Of a stretch of 31,469 bases of DNA, positions 20,178-29,361 are shown one piece after another. Position 1 is the stretch's first letter; each line of letters begins with the position of its first letter. The stretch lies in the IMG/VR virus record IMGVR_UViG_3300006119_000035, positions 1 through 31,469 of that record, one strand, 5' to 3'. The DNA comes from a virus. Under the pieces are notes generated by a model. That model ran no database searches. It saw only the letters and a list, made by a program, of their open reading frames with translations, and was not told where the DNA came from. Made by a program: the position numbers and the translations under genes.

Positions 20178-23100
20178 TTAATTTATTCCCGTATAAATAG
20201 GTATATAATAAGTTGTTCCGTTTACTACTATTGATAAAATATTACCGCCTGAGCTTCCTAACACACTTCCCGCATATGCGCTATTAATCTTCCATGATTG
20301 ACCTTGCGTTGTTATTGTGCCATTAACTTGCAATTTTGCTCCGTTATCTGTTGACGTTCCGATTAATACATTGCCATTTGTTAATACCAAATTATTAGAA
20401 TAAGATGAACTATTATTTAATAAATCGAATGAGTATTTAACCAAACCACTTGTCACAATAGTATTTAATTGTAATCTATATGCACTTGAGGCGGAATTGT
20501 AACTCCATTGTTGTATTTGAGAAGAAGATGTTGAGGCTGATACTATGTCTAAAGGAGCATTTGGATTGGTTGTTCCAATTCCAACGTTACCACTATTTTG
20601 CAACCAAAGGGCAACAAAATTTGAACCCGATGGACTTCTAAGTGAAAAAGACATGTGATTTTGGTTAGCCGCGGTATATTCGTGTTGAATTTGTCCAACC
20701 ATAATGCTATTTCCAACGGTAAATTGTATTGCACTTTGCAAACCCGCATTATTAGGTCTATTAAGTTCTAATAAAACTCTTTGGTCACTACCGGGGGAAT
20801 AAATTGTCATTCCGTTTACTGTCCCGCTTGTAGTATTAATTCCCACTTGTCCATTTGCGGCCAAGTTTATATATGAAGCATTTGCACTTCCACCATTTAA
20901 TAATTGCAATTGTTTGGTTGTGCTTCCGCCTTGTGTTGCGTAAATAGAAAATAAAGAATTATCATTATAAATTTCAGCTACTGCCAAACTTGTAGTTGCA
21001 TTACCGGTATAGTTTAAATATCCGGATGAAGTTATACGCAATCTTTCATAACCATTATTGGTATAAAATATATGGTTTAACCCACTAAATGTATATTGGT
21101 AAAAATCGCCTCCGGTTGTTAATCCTTGTTGGTATTTTTCATTGCCATCAGTTCCATACATTCTAAGCAAACCAGTATTACCATAACTATTTGAATATAA
21201 TTTTAAATTGTTACTATTAACTTGAATATCTCCGTTAGTTGTCACACTACTTGAGAATGTAGCTGCTCCTGATACTTGCAATTTATTCCCATTATCAGTT
21301 GAAGTGCCTATTAAAACATTTCCGTTTGTTAAAACTAAAGTATTGTTGTAAGACGTACTATTATTTTTTAAGTCAAATGAATATTTAACTAATCCGCTTG
21401 AAGCAATAGTATTTAATTGAAGGTTATAGGCAACGGGTGCTGAATTATAACTCCATTGTTGTAATCCTGATGAACTACTTGAAACTGATAAAATATCTAA
21501 TGGAGCATTAGGAGTAATCATACCTATCCCAACATAACCACTACCATTTATATACATTCTCGAAGTAGTTGAACCACTTAAAAAATTAACTCCTCCCCCT
21601 GAATTAAAATTTAAGTTTAAATCAGTTGAACCTCCATTATTAGGGCCAAAATTATTTGAGTAAATACCATTTGATGCATCCGACTGTGCTAAACCATGAG
21701 AAGCATAAACATAATTACTAAATACAGCATTACCATTTGAACCATCTATTCTAAAAACCGGACTTGCATTACCTCCAATACCAAAAGATAAATCATAAGT
21801 ACCCATTGTTGTTAAATACAATGATTGTCTTGTTGTTCCGCCTAAATTAGCCGCAGTAACTTTTAATGAACCAACATAATTATTAGCAACAGTAAAATTT
21901 AATTGCGCTTGCGTTGAAAAATCTGTTGTTGTTGCATCATTATTTATAATGTTAATAGCTGTGTAACCATGTTGGTCTTTTCTAACTGTTAAATTATCGG
22001 ATAAAGTTCCTCCGGTTAATAATAAATAAGTAGAACTTGCCGAACTTGTTGTTAAATATGTACTATTATCGTAACTAATAGTCGTTCCGCTTGCTTTTAC
22101 AAAACCCGTTCCATTGAGTTGCGGTTGTCCGCCTAATCCTGACAAAGTATAATTAGGAACGTTTAAAGTATTTGAACTAAAAGTAGCCGCACCGCTTGAA
22201 CCGGTTGTGGTTAAAGATATTGGCGCTTGGTAATCTGTTCCCGCACTTGCCGCGCTTATTGTTGTTCCATTACTTTTTACAATTCCGTTTATTGCTTTTA
22301 CTACCGGGTCCGTTTCTGTATAACTTGAAATAAAGCCCGCGCCGTTTGTTAATTGGTTTGTATTTGTTGGAATAGTAATTACGCCGGTTGCGTTATTATA
22401 AGCCCCCGAACCCGCTGTAAATGATAAAGCGGCCCTTGGATAATATGTTTTGTATCCCGATAGCATCGACGCCGTATCGGAAATGTTAACTTTTAAGTTA
22501 AGTTTTGCGTCTGTCGCTGTTTTATTGTAGTAAGCCGATAACATGCTTGCGGTATCTGTATAATTAACCTTTCCGCTTATCGCTGAACTTGTAATATATC
22601 CGGCCGGGTTAGTTTGTAAATAATAAGTAGACGCCGCGTTTGATTGTGTTAAATAAGTTGCCGCGGCATTTGCGCTTCTTAAATATGGACTAAGCATTGA
22701 GGCCGTATCCGTATAATTAACCTTTCCCGTAATTGCTGACGCTGTAATATATCCGTTAGGGTTTGAATTTCTATAATACCCGCTTAACATGCTCGATGTA
22801 TCGGTGTATTTAACGTTCAAAGCTTGCTTTGCGTCAACCGCTGTTTTGTTATAATATGCGCTTAACATTGACGCGGTATCCGTATAATTTACCTTTCCCG
22901 CAATATCCGCCGCAGTTAAATAAGTTGAATTGTCATAAGATATTGTCGTCCCGGAAGCTTTCACAAAACCCGTTCCGTTTAATTGAGGTTGAGCGCCTAA
23001 ATTACTTAAAGCGCCGCTTGCCGTTGACGCACCCGTACCGCCTCTGTTTATTGCTATTGTATTACCGTTCCAAGTTGCGGAAGTTATAGACCCCGGATAA

Positions 23101-24587
23101 TCAAAAGTATTTGTGGACCAACTTACATTGGATGGCGCCTCAAAATGCGCATCCCAACTTCCGGCCGCGCTTGAATTATCCGTTAATGTTAAAGATAAAT
23201 AAGCGCCCGAAGGAACCGATTTTACTAAAGTGTTAGAATTATTATTTACACTAATAGCGCCGGTTGTTTGATTGTTATTAAAAACATAAACCGCTCCGTT
23301 TGGAAGCGTTGTTGCGTCCGGTAATTTTATAGTCTGTCCACCCGAACCCGTAATCAAATAACTTGGGGTAGAATTTACCGTTAAATTTATTTGTGTCCCT
23401 GACGCGGCAACCGAAGTAAACCCATCAAAAAAGTTATTTCCATAAAAATTATGTGTGCCTAAATTCAAATTGTTTGTTCCGCCCGTATATGGCACATATC
23501 CGCTTAAAGCCAAAGTTCTTGCGTAAGGACTTAGCATATTTGCCGTATCCGAAATATTTAATTTTGTAGCCAATAAAGCGTTTGTAGCTGTTTTATTGTA
23601 ATATGCCGAAAGCATAGACGCAGTATCCGTATAATTAACCTTTAAAGCTAATTTGCTATCAGTTGCGGTTTTGTTATAGTAACTAGATAACATTGAGGCC
23701 GTGTCTGTATATTTTACATAAGGCGCCAATGATGGCAAATTTGATGTTCTAGCATAAGGGCTTAACATGGACGCGGTATCGGTATATTTTACCTTTTGCG
23801 CATCTAAAGCCGCAACACTATCTATTCCTTTTTGACGCCAAAGCTTAGTCGATAATAAAGAACTATCGGCGCTAACGGTTTGTCCTGATTTCAATAACCC
23901 ATAATTGGCTGAACGCAAATAAGGATTAAGCATATTGGACGTATCCGAAATGTTAACTTTTAAATTAACTTTTGAATCCACCGCGGTTTTATTATAATAC
24001 GAAGACAGCATATTTGCCGTATCCAAAATATTTAATTTTAAGGCTAATTTAGCGTCCGTTGCTGTTTTGTTATAATATGCCGACAACATTGAAGCGGTGT
24101 CCGTATATTTAACGTAAGGTGCCAAAGATGGCAAGTTTGACGTCCTAACATAAGGCGCAAGCATATTTGCAGTATCGGAAATATTAAGCTTAAGGGCCAA
24201 TTTAGAGTCAATAGCCGTTTTGTTGTAATAAGCCGATAAAAACGCCGCTGTATCCGTGTATTTAACTAAATACGGTAAATAACCAACCGACAACCATTTG
24301 CCGGTCGTGTCTAATTTTCTTAAATAAGGAACTAACATATTTGCAGTATCCGTATATTTTACGCGCGCGTCTATTCGGTTACTTAATGAGGTTGTATCCA
24401 ATGGCGACTTAGAAGATAATCTTAAACGGCCGTTTTGGTCTACGCTTAAAACGCTGTCTAAAGTCGAATTGTTTTTGTATTTAGCAAATGTTAAAGAATC
24501 CGTGTATTTATATTTACCCGTGATTACAGTTTGGCTTTTTGCTAAAAATGGGAGCAATACTACTAAAAATATTAATATTCTTTTCAT
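20178..24587 (-). CDS. Tail fibre with N-terminal signal peptide (1469 aa)
   Basis: A 1469-residue fibre. Residues 1-19 (MKRILIFLVVLLPFLAKSQ) are a full Sec signal peptide. Residues about 60-700 are a shaft with repeats of YTDTASMLSAYYNKTATDAK; seven YYNKTA copies are seen, with related KYTDTA... units. Residues about 800-1469 have the SSGYVGIGMITPNAPLDI, ERLRITSSGYL and LVLTNGNVLIGTSTDNG motifs usual in Bacteroidetes surface and fibre proteins, including a ~110-residue duplication. No S74 intramolecular chaperone domain ends the chain. It overlaps the LysM-like gene (TAATG) and sits where the fibre follows the baseplate. A phage fibre is normally made in the cytoplasm, so the signal peptide is odd. 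Confidence 0.85.
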   Translation of the reverse strand: MKRILIFLVVLLPFLAKSQTVITGKYKYTDSLTFAKYKNNSTLDSVLSVDQNGRLRLSSKSPLDTTSLSNRIDARVKYTDTANMLVPYLRKLDTTGKWLSVGYLPYLVKYTDTAAFLSAYYNKTAIDSKLALKLNISDTANMLAPYVRTSNLPSLAPYVKYTDTASMLSAYYNKTATDAKLALKLNILDTANMLSSYYNKTAVDSKVNLKVNISDTSNMLNPYLRSANYGLLKSGQTVSADSSLLSTKLWRQKGIDSVAALDAQKVKYTDTASMLSPYARTSNLPSLAPYVKYTDTASMLSSYYNKTATDSKLALKVNYTDTASMLSAYYNKTATNALLATKLNISDTANMLSPYARTLALSGYVPYTGGTNNLNLGTHNFYGNNFFDGFTSVAASGTQINLTVNSTPSYLITGSGGQTIKLPDATTLPNGAVYVFNNNQTTGAISVNNNSNTLVKSVPSGAYLSLTLTDNSSAAGSWDAHFEAPSNVSWSTNTFDYPGSITSATWNGNTIAINRGGTGASTASGALSNLGAQPQLNGTGFVKASGTTISYDNSTYLTAADIAGKVNYTDTASMLSAYYNKTAVDAKQALNVKYTDTSSMLSGYYRNSNPNGYITASAITGKVNYTDTASMLSPYLRSANAAATYLTQSNAASTYYLQTNPAGYITSSAISGKVNYTDTASMLSAYYNKTATDAKLNLKVNISDTASMLSGYKTYYPRAALSFTAGSGAYNNATGVITIPTNTNQLTNGAGFISSYTETDPVVKAINGIVKSNGTTISAASAGTDYQAPISLTTTGSSGAATFSSNTLNVPNYTLSGLGGQPQLNGTGFVKASGTTISYDNSTYLTTSSASSTYLLLTGGTLSDNLTVRKDQHGYTAINIINNDATTTDFSTQAQLNFTVANNYVGSLKVTAANLGGTTRQSLYLTTMGTYDLSFGIGGNASPVFRIDGSNGNAVFSNYVYASHGLAQSDASNGIYSNNFGPNNGGSTDLNLNFNSGGGVNFLSGSTTSRMYINGSGYVGIGMITPNAPLDILSVSSSSSGLQQWSYNSAPVAYNLQLNTIASSGLVKYSFDLKNNSTSYNNTLVLTNGNVLIGTSTDNGNKLQVSGAATFSSSVTTNGDIQVNSNNLKLYSNSYGNTGLLRMYGTDGNEKYQQGLTTGGDFYQYTFSGLNHIFYTNNGYERLRITSSGYLNYTGNATTSLAVAEIYNDNSLFSIYATQGGSTTKQLQLLNGGSANASYINLAANGQVGINTTSGTVNGMTIYSPGSDQRVLLELNRPNNAGLQSAIQFTVGNSIMVGQIQHEYTAANQNHMSFSLRSPSGSNFVALWLQNSGNVGIGTTNPNAPLDIVSASTSSSQIQQWSYNSASSAYRLQLNTIVTSGLVKYSFDLLNNSSSYSNNLVLTNGNVLIGTSTDNGAKLQVNGTITTQGQSWKINSAYAGSVLGSSGGNILSIVVNGTTYYIPIYTGIN
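20339..20590 (-). repeat. Fibre C-terminal duplication, copy 2
   Basis: It encodes the second copy of the segment beginning NAPLDIVSASTSSSQIQQWS and ending in LVLTNGNVLIGTSTDNGAKL. It is similar in DNA and protein to 21286-21545. Internal duplication of a fibre distal module. Confidence 0.75.
21286..21545 (-). repeat. Fibre C-terminal duplication, copy 1
   Basis: It encodes the first copy, NAPLDILSVSSSSSGLQQWS through LVLTNGNVLIGTSTDNGNKL, homologous to 20339-20590. The two copies differ at many codons, so the duplication is not recent. Confidence 0.75.
22450..24390 (-). repeat. Fibre shaft repeat region
   Basis: Tandem and interspersed coding repeats of about 20-25 residues built on (K/N)YTDTASML(S/A)(A/S/P)YYNKTA(T/V)D(A/S)KL, interrupted by one non-repeat segment (about 22940-23500) containing GYVPYTGGTNNLNLGTHNFY. 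Degenerate at DNA level. It forms the shaft length of the fibre. Confidence 0.72.
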
Positions 24588-25141
24588 TATAAAGTTACCG
24601 TTTGCGTGTATAAAATAAATAAGATTTCGCCCGCCGCCAATGGGTCAACACCAACTAAAGTGATTGTTCCCGTTACGCTATCAAAAATAAATTCTGATTT
24701 CTTAAGCGGTTTAATTTCTCTTTCAATTTGTTGAACATTCATTCCTTGTAAGTCAACAATAGTGATTACAGTTTCGCCGCCTTGGGCCGTGTAATCCAAA
24801 GACATTGGTTTTATATACATAGAAGTTCCGCCCGGCGGGTTTACGGGTTGAGGATTGACCGGCAATACTGACGGGTTTTCCGTACCTAATATTTGAAAAT
24901 AGTTATTGTTATTTATTCCAAAAGATGTGGCATAAGTAATCCCGCCGCTTGAAATTTTAGTATAAACGCTTTGGTCCGCTACTAAATTTTCATCCCACAA
25001 TAAAGCCTCATTTGAATAAGGCGCCGTGTCAGGGGTAACATTGTTATCCTCTAATAATTTAACGTAACTATCCAATGAACCGTAAGTATTCAAACAAACG
25101 TCACTAAAAGATTGTCCACTTATGCAATTATATGTTAACAT
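24587..25141 (-). CDS. LysM-like tail/baseplate protein (184 aa)
   Basis: A 184-residue protein. Residues about 1-60 resemble a LysM-like fold: the pattern SGQSFSDVCLNTYGSLDSYV then KLLEDNNVTPDTAP follows 'GQsl.Di....YGs.......NN' seen in phage LysM tail proteins (as gpX in P2). A long linker rich in P, N and V follows, then a beta-rich end with GTITLVGVDPLAAGEILFIL. It is coupled by TAATG to gene 25141-25446 and by the same overlap to the fibre, so it may connect fibre and baseplate. It is the only candidate left for a linking protein in this module. Confidence 0.62.
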   Translation of the reverse strand: MLTYNCISGQSFSDVCLNTYGSLDSYVKLLEDNNVTPDTAPYSNEALLWDENLVADQSVYTKISSGGITYATSFGINNNNYFQILGTENPSVLPVNPQPVNPPGGTSMYIKPMSLDYTAQGGETVITIVDLQGMNVQQIEREIKPLKKSEFIFDSVTGTITLVGVDPLAAGEILFILYTQTVTL

Positions 25142-25446
25142 TATAAGGTTGCGTTTGGATTAATAATGAATTGACCGCTTGGCGACAAAGTGATTGACGG
25201 ATTGTTTACCGTGTAGCCGTCCGATTGTAAATTAAGCCTTAATTGCTTTGATAATTCCTGAATCTGTGCCGCTCCTTTCTGCCATGCTCCAATACCGACC
25301 CCGTCTTGCGGGTATTGCTTCCACCATCCCGGGAAAGCGTTTATCGTATCAATGATATGTTGCTCATCGCTTATGGCAATAACAAAATCGCCATTTTTAA
25401 CTAGGCAATCATTGTTTACTAAATATATATCTTGTCTAAATGCCAT
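25141..25446 (-). CDS. gp25/GpW-like baseplate wedge protein (101 aa)
   Basis: A 101-residue protein. It starts MAFRQDIYLVNNDCLVKNGD, then DEQHIIDTINAFPGWWKQYP and a C-terminal beta part (NPSITLSPSGQFIINPNATL). The order 'D.......G....s..e......in.....pG....P..G.G' fits the gp25/W family of contractile baseplate wedges, including the GVGIG after the pG. It overlaps the spike gene by 11 bases and is followed by the LysM-like gene. In this family the ring it forms triggers sheath contraction. Similarity is read from pattern, so moderate confidence. Confidence 0.65.
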   Translation of the reverse strand: MAFRQDIYLVNNDCLVKNGDFVIAISDEQHIIDTINAFPGWWKQYPQDGVGIGAWQKGAAQIQELSKQLRLNLQSDGYTVNNPSITLSPSGQFIINPNATL

Positions 25447-25990
25447 GAGTAATCTTATTATTTTCTATGTCCGCTTCAATTGTAGGGGTTAAGGACCCGT
25501 TAACTGTTGAGGTTGTTGGGCTTGTTGGGCTTCCAACCGATACAACCCCGTGCGTATGTGCGTTAAAATTACTAATTAATTCATTCACTTTGTTTTCTAA
25601 GTTGTTTAATTTTTGCGTCAACGCCCCGCCTTTTACTAATCCATTCAAAGAACCGTCATTTAGCGTTATGCTTCCATCGTTTAATATTTCAATACTTGAA
25701 TTCCCCACTTGTAAATAAGCGCGGTCAATATCGGAATATAAAGCCACAAATGGGCTTATTTGCGTTGAATAAGCTATAACCACAGTCGAACCAACAACCG
25801 GGACCAATAGCCAACCATCGCACGAAGCGGCTTGTAAATTAACGGCCGGTAAAACCATTTGGTCGTCAATAGTAACCGTACACGTATTGCCTTGGATACT
25901 TTGAACAATACCGACAGACAATTTAACCTTGTCTTCCTTGAACGTTCCGGTAACCTTTTGAATTGCGGTTATAATGTGGCGGTCACTCAT
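25436..25990 (-). CDS. Baseplate spike, gpV/Mu gp45-like (184 aa)
   Basis: A 184-residue protein with an OB-like N-terminal part (VGIVQSIQGNTCTVTIDDQM, then GWLLVPVVGSTVVIAYS), a short beta segment (SSIEILNDGSITLNDGSLNG), a heptad coil (LTQKLNNLENKVNELISNF) and an HTH metal-binding-type motif (H145-T-H147) in FNAHTHGVV, as in P2 gpV-like puncturing tips. The tail end is rich in S, T and P. It is expected to form a trimeric tip under the hub. It overlaps the hub gene by 4 bases (ATGA). Typical gpV length is about 210; this is similar. Confidence 0.82.
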   Translation of the reverse strand: MSDRHIITAIQKVTGTFKEDKVKLSVGIVQSIQGNTCTVTIDDQMVLPAVNLQAASCDGWLLVPVVGSTVVIAYSTQISPFVALYSDIDRAYLQVGNSSIEILNDGSITLNDGSLNGLVKGGALTQKLNNLENKVNELISNFNAHTHGVVSVGSPTSPTTSTVNGSLTPTIEADIENNKITHGI

Positions 25991-27189
25991 AATAATTTAT
26001 AATCTAAGGTTATTATTTGTCTATGTCCGGCAACGCCTCCGGTATATTCAACGGCTTTAACGTTATAATATCCGTTTCGGTCCGGCATCCTTGCGTCTTC
26101 TAAATATATTTTGTCCCCTATTTTTACGTAAGGATGTGCAAAAGTTGTGAACTTGCCCTTAAAACCTGAATAATAATACTTTTTAAGGGTCGCAGTTCCT
26201 AAGTCTGCCAATGTCTTAGCCGTAACGACTTTACTTGCTAAATAAGCGTCTTTTTGACTAGGGCTTAACAATGCCAAAGCTTCTTCATCCAAAGTGGACG
26301 GGAAAAATAAAGTTCGACGCTCCCCCTCTACATTTGCGGGTAAATCTTCCCCTTTTTTCTTTTCTACATACGAAAAAGTACCATCCGGATTATTGTAAAC
26401 TAATACGGATAAATGTTCTTTTTTTGTTTTTACTTCCCCCTTTTTATTGTAGCCATTTGATACCGTGTTAATAGATTGAACCACGGCCGACAATTTCACA
26501 TCATCTTTTCTTTGCCAATCTAACTCATCGCTAATAATATTTCCTTGGAAAGTAAATTTATAAACATCCGAATTCGGTGTGATTCCGGCGTATGGGTCAA
26601 AACCTAAAATCAATTTATTGCCAACAAAAACGCTTTCTATATGAAAATCTTTTCTTATTCTTATTAAGAATTGTGCGACTGTTTCATTTTCTATTATAAT
26701 ACTTCCGACGCTTATTGCCGCGGTTGTGTCGACTGTTAAACCCAACGGCGTTAATAAACTAGAAAGTAATTCTTGTAAAGGCTTACTAGCCGGCCAAAGT
26801 TGACGCGGTATTGGCGTTTGTTTAAGCAACCACATGTTATCCTCACATTCCAATTGAATTGGTTTTTTAGAGGTAACCTTTGATATATAACCCTCAAAAA
26901 CTTCGATAGGTTGTGGCGTTGTTTCTATGTAACCATATTTTATCGTTACCTTATCCCCTCTTTGAAATAAGTTGTCAACTTGAACGCTCGATTGTATACC
27001 GCCCAATGGTTGTCTAACTCCGTTTGCATCTAATACGTACACATTTTTTGGGAACGTTATTTTGCAATCGTTCGTTAAGTCTACCCACGAAGTCTTAACG
27101 CTAAATTCGTTGCAAAAATTAAAAGAAAAGATTTTGGACCTTCCGTTTGCTTTTTGCTGAATTATTATTTCGGTTACGGGCCTAAACAT
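25987..27189 (-). CDS. Baseplate hub protein, gpD/gp27-like (400 aa)
   Basis: A 400-residue protein with the gpD/gp27 layout: early beta barrel (SVKTSWVDLTNDCKITFPKN, then DKVTIKYGYIETTPQPIEVF, GYISKVTSKKPIQLECED), a mid helical segment (LLSSLLTPLGLTVDTTAAIS, then QFLIRIRKDFHIESVF) and a late beta part ending RNGYYNVKAVEYTGG. It would form the trimeric hub that joins the tube to the spike. It is located between DUF6046-like and spike genes, with overlaps at both ends (8 bases, then 4). Confidence 0.8.
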   Translation of the reverse strand: MFRPVTEIIIQQKANGRSKIFSFNFCNEFSVKTSWVDLTNDCKITFPKNVYVLDANGVRQPLGGIQSSVQVDNLFQRGDKVTIKYGYIETTPQPIEVFEGYISKVTSKKPIQLECEDNMWLLKQTPIPRQLWPASKPLQELLSSLLTPLGLTVDTTAAISVGSIIIENETVAQFLIRIRKDFHIESVFVGNKLILGFDPYAGITPNSDVYKFTFQGNIISDELDWQRKDDVKLSAVVQSINTVSNGYNKKGEVKTKKEHLSVLVYNNPDGTFSYVEKKKGEDLPANVEGERRTLFFPSTLDEEALALLSPSQKDAYLASKVVTAKTLADLGTATLKKYYYSGFKGKFTTFAHPYVKIGDKIYLEDARMPDRNGYYNVKAVEYTGGVAGHRQIITLDYKLL

Positions 27190-27817
27190 TTGTCATTAAT
27201 TCTTTTAATTCAATTGGAACGTCTGAAATTGCGTTAATTGAAAACATTTGATAACTTATTCCGCCTTCCATTTGTGGCAAATTATAATTTTCAACAACTA
27301 TTTGGCTAATCCCTAAATCATTAAGCCACCAAGCCGTCACGCCTTTTGATACCGGAGCGTCTAACCAAGCTTTTAAATTAGCTACGGTTGCGCTTGGATA
27401 ACCTCCATTTGTGCCGGTTATCATTCCGTTAATAGTTATTTTTGCGTCATCCTTACCGATATATTCTTTTACTGAACCATCGCGGCCCTGAATTTCTGTT
27501 TTTACAATTCTGATAGGTTGCTCAATTGTTATCAATACCGTTTCTAATACAATATCATTTGCCGATGGCGTAATTGTTTTACCTAAAAAATCCACATAAG
27601 GGTCGATGGCGTTTAATACTAAATTACTATAAACCGGATTTCCTAAACTCGATGTTCCTATTTCCGGATTTTTAGTATTTGCCGCCGGGATTGAACCATC
27701 GTAAGGGTTATTCTGTTTAGCGTTAATGATTGCGACATTATGTAAATTATAATATCTAGCAACTTTTAAAGCCGCACCCGTAAGATTAAATCCACCCTGA
27801 TAATTAATTAAACTCAT
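27182..27817 (-). CDS. DUF6046-like tail protein (211 aa)
   Basis: A 211-residue protein: an N-terminal polar segment with YSNLVLNAIDPYVDFLGK, then a beta-rich domain with VLETVLITIEQPIRIVKTEI, QGRDGSVKEYIGKDDAKITI and a C-terminal NYNLPQMEGGISYQMFSINA. I associate it with the DUF6046 family found after tape measure genes in Bacteroidetes phages. The order (tape measure, this, hub) suggests a tail-tip adaptor, equivalent in place to gpL-type or gp53-type connector proteins. It overlaps the hub gene by 8 bases and follows the tape measure by 2. Confidence 0.65.
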   Translation of the reverse strand: MSLINYQGGFNLTGAALKVARYYNLHNVAIINAKQNNPYDGSIPAANTKNPEIGTSSLGNPVYSNLVLNAIDPYVDFLGKTITPSANDIVLETVLITIEQPIRIVKTEIQGRDGSVKEYIGKDDAKITINGMITGTNGGYPSATVANLKAWLDAPVSKGVTAWWLNDLGISQIVVENYNLPQMEGGISYQMFSINAISDVPIELKELMTNV

Positions 27818-27819
27818 AT

Positions 27820-29361
27820 TTATACGCTTGTATGGACTTGAAATTCATTTACTGACCTTAACAATGCGTTAGCTACCATCTCTTCGACTTGGTTTGCACC
27901 TTCCTTCATTGTTATTGTACTAACTTTAAATGATTCAATAAGTTTTCCTATTGAAACGTTTATAGTTGTGGATTGCTGACCCTTTGCGCCTTTTGGCGAA
28001 ATGTCTTTTCCGGCCGCTCCCGTTTCCCCCGGTGCGCCTACAATACCAACTTTATTAATCTTACCTTCTTTCTTTTTTTCCTCTTCGGTTTTTGCAAAGT
28101 CTTTTAATCCCGCCGCATATCCTTCCTTCGCCGCTGTTCCTATTCTAGTTGCCGCGTTTCTTACCGCTCCGATTGCTTGGTCCGCACCTGACGCAATCAT
28201 TTTAGGGTCAAAAGTAAGTATACCCATGATGGCTTTGCCTAATCCGGTATATACATCGACGACAATACTTGCAAACTCTTTTAATACAGCCCATGTAGCC
28301 CAAAGGCCGGCCCTAAACGATGCGACTTTTTCGTAAGCGTAAACAATGGCCGCAACCATGGCCCCAATTGCAACAACTACAATCCCGATAGGGTTTGCAT
28401 CTAAAGCCGCATTTAATAACCATTGGGCCGCTGTCCAAATATTTGTCGCTATTGCCGCCGCATTTACAACCAAAGAATAAACGCCATAAACTCCAATTGC
28501 AACGCCTACGCCAATTGCAACCGCTTTGACTAATTCTTTATGTTCTTTTAAATATTCAATAAATGATTTCAAATTTTCGCCCGCTTTTACAAAAAAGCTT
28601 CCGACAGCTTCCAAAGCCGGCTTTAATACTACCAATAATTCCATCCCGGCTTCGCCCACGGCCATTTTAAATGCGCCCATCATTTTATTAAATCTAAACA
28701 TTGGGTCCGCATCGGCCGCCGCTTTTGCTGAACCGCCAAACTCTGTCCTTAATTCTTTCATGATTGCCGCTTGCGCTTGTGCTGTATGGCCACTACGAAC
28801 CATATTTTTAATCATTTCGGTTTGCGCTTCATTAAAGTTAACACCGACACGACGTAACGCGGTAACTCCCTTAATAGGGTCTTGCAATGCCTTACCCACC
28901 TGAATAGCTGAACTTTTAAGGTCCTGACCTAAACGGGTTGACATATCGGCTATGATTTCACTTGCCGGGGTAAATGATTCTTTTGTAACTGATGGGAACG
29001 TCAATAAAATTGATTGCATTTCCAAAAGCGCCGACCTTGAATAAGGTAATTGAGCGGCTAAACCTTTTGCGCTTTTTTGTACGTCGTCAAAAGTTAATCC
29101 CGCCGCGCCTTTTGTAGAAACAAGGCCCGCTTGAACTTGTGCGTTAGCTTGTTCCAATTGATGGAACGCCTCTACTGATTCCTTTATAAATTCGCCACCT
29201 TTAAAAACGGCAAAGCCCACACCCAATAAGCCTAAACCTTTTTTAAGCATCCCCATTGTTCCTTCTAATTGTTGGGCGGCCGCGTTTGCTTCGCCTAGTT
29301 TTCCGGTTAATAGGTCCTTAAGTGTAAGGGTATATTGGACGTTCTCGTTTACTGTTGCCAT
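27820..29361 (-). CDS. Tail tape measure protein (513 aa)
   Basis: A 513-residue protein. The N-terminal helical part (residues 20-80, NAAAQQLEGTMGMLKKGLGL) leads to the family-typical segment IIADMSTRLGQDLKSSAIQV, then GKALQDPIKGVTALRRVGV (residues 135-173). A long hydrophobic region (about 280-343, VAIGVGVAIGVYGVYSLVVN and PIGIVVVAIGAMVAAIVYAY) follows. Near the C-terminus is a short collagen-like GAPGETGAAGKD. It sets tail length and is ejected through the tube; 513 residues suggest a short tail, about 75 nm by the usual 0.15 nm per residue (inference). Its start overlaps the frameshifted chaperone product. Confidence 0.9.
   Translation of the reverse strand: MATVNENVQYTLTLKDLLTGKLGEANAAAQQLEGTMGMLKKGLGLLGVGFAVFKGGEFIKESVEAFHQLEQANAQVQAGLVSTKGAAGLTFDDVQKSAKGLAAQLPYSRSALLEMQSILLTFPSVTKESFTPASEIIADMSTRLGQDLKSSAIQVGKALQDPIKGVTALRRVGVNFNEAQTEMIKNMVRSGHTAQAQAAIMKELRTEFGGSAKAAADADPMFRFNKMMGAFKMAVGEAGMELLVVLKPALEAVGSFFVKAGENLKSFIEYLKEHKELVKAVAIGVGVAIGVYGVYSLVVNAAAIATNIWTAAQWLLNAALDANPIGIVVVAIGAMVAAIVYAYEKVASFRAGLWATWAVLKEFASIVVDVYTGLGKAIMGILTFDPKMIASGADQAIGAVRNAATRIGTAAKEGYAAGLKDFAKTEEEKKKEGKINKVGIVGAPGETGAAGKDISPKGAKGQQSTTINVSIGKLIESFKVSTITMKEGANQVEEMVANALLRSVNEFQVHTSV

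Noticed and set aside
22450-24390. Regular repeats that might look like a CRISPR array
   Set aside because: The repeats are in frame, encode the shaft motif YTDTASML...YYNKTA and vary by codon; there are no constant direct repeats with unique spacers.
28526-28903. 125-residue plus-strand frame within the tape measure gene
   Set aside because: It is the complement of the helical tape measure coding sequence, without leader or neighbours on that strand.
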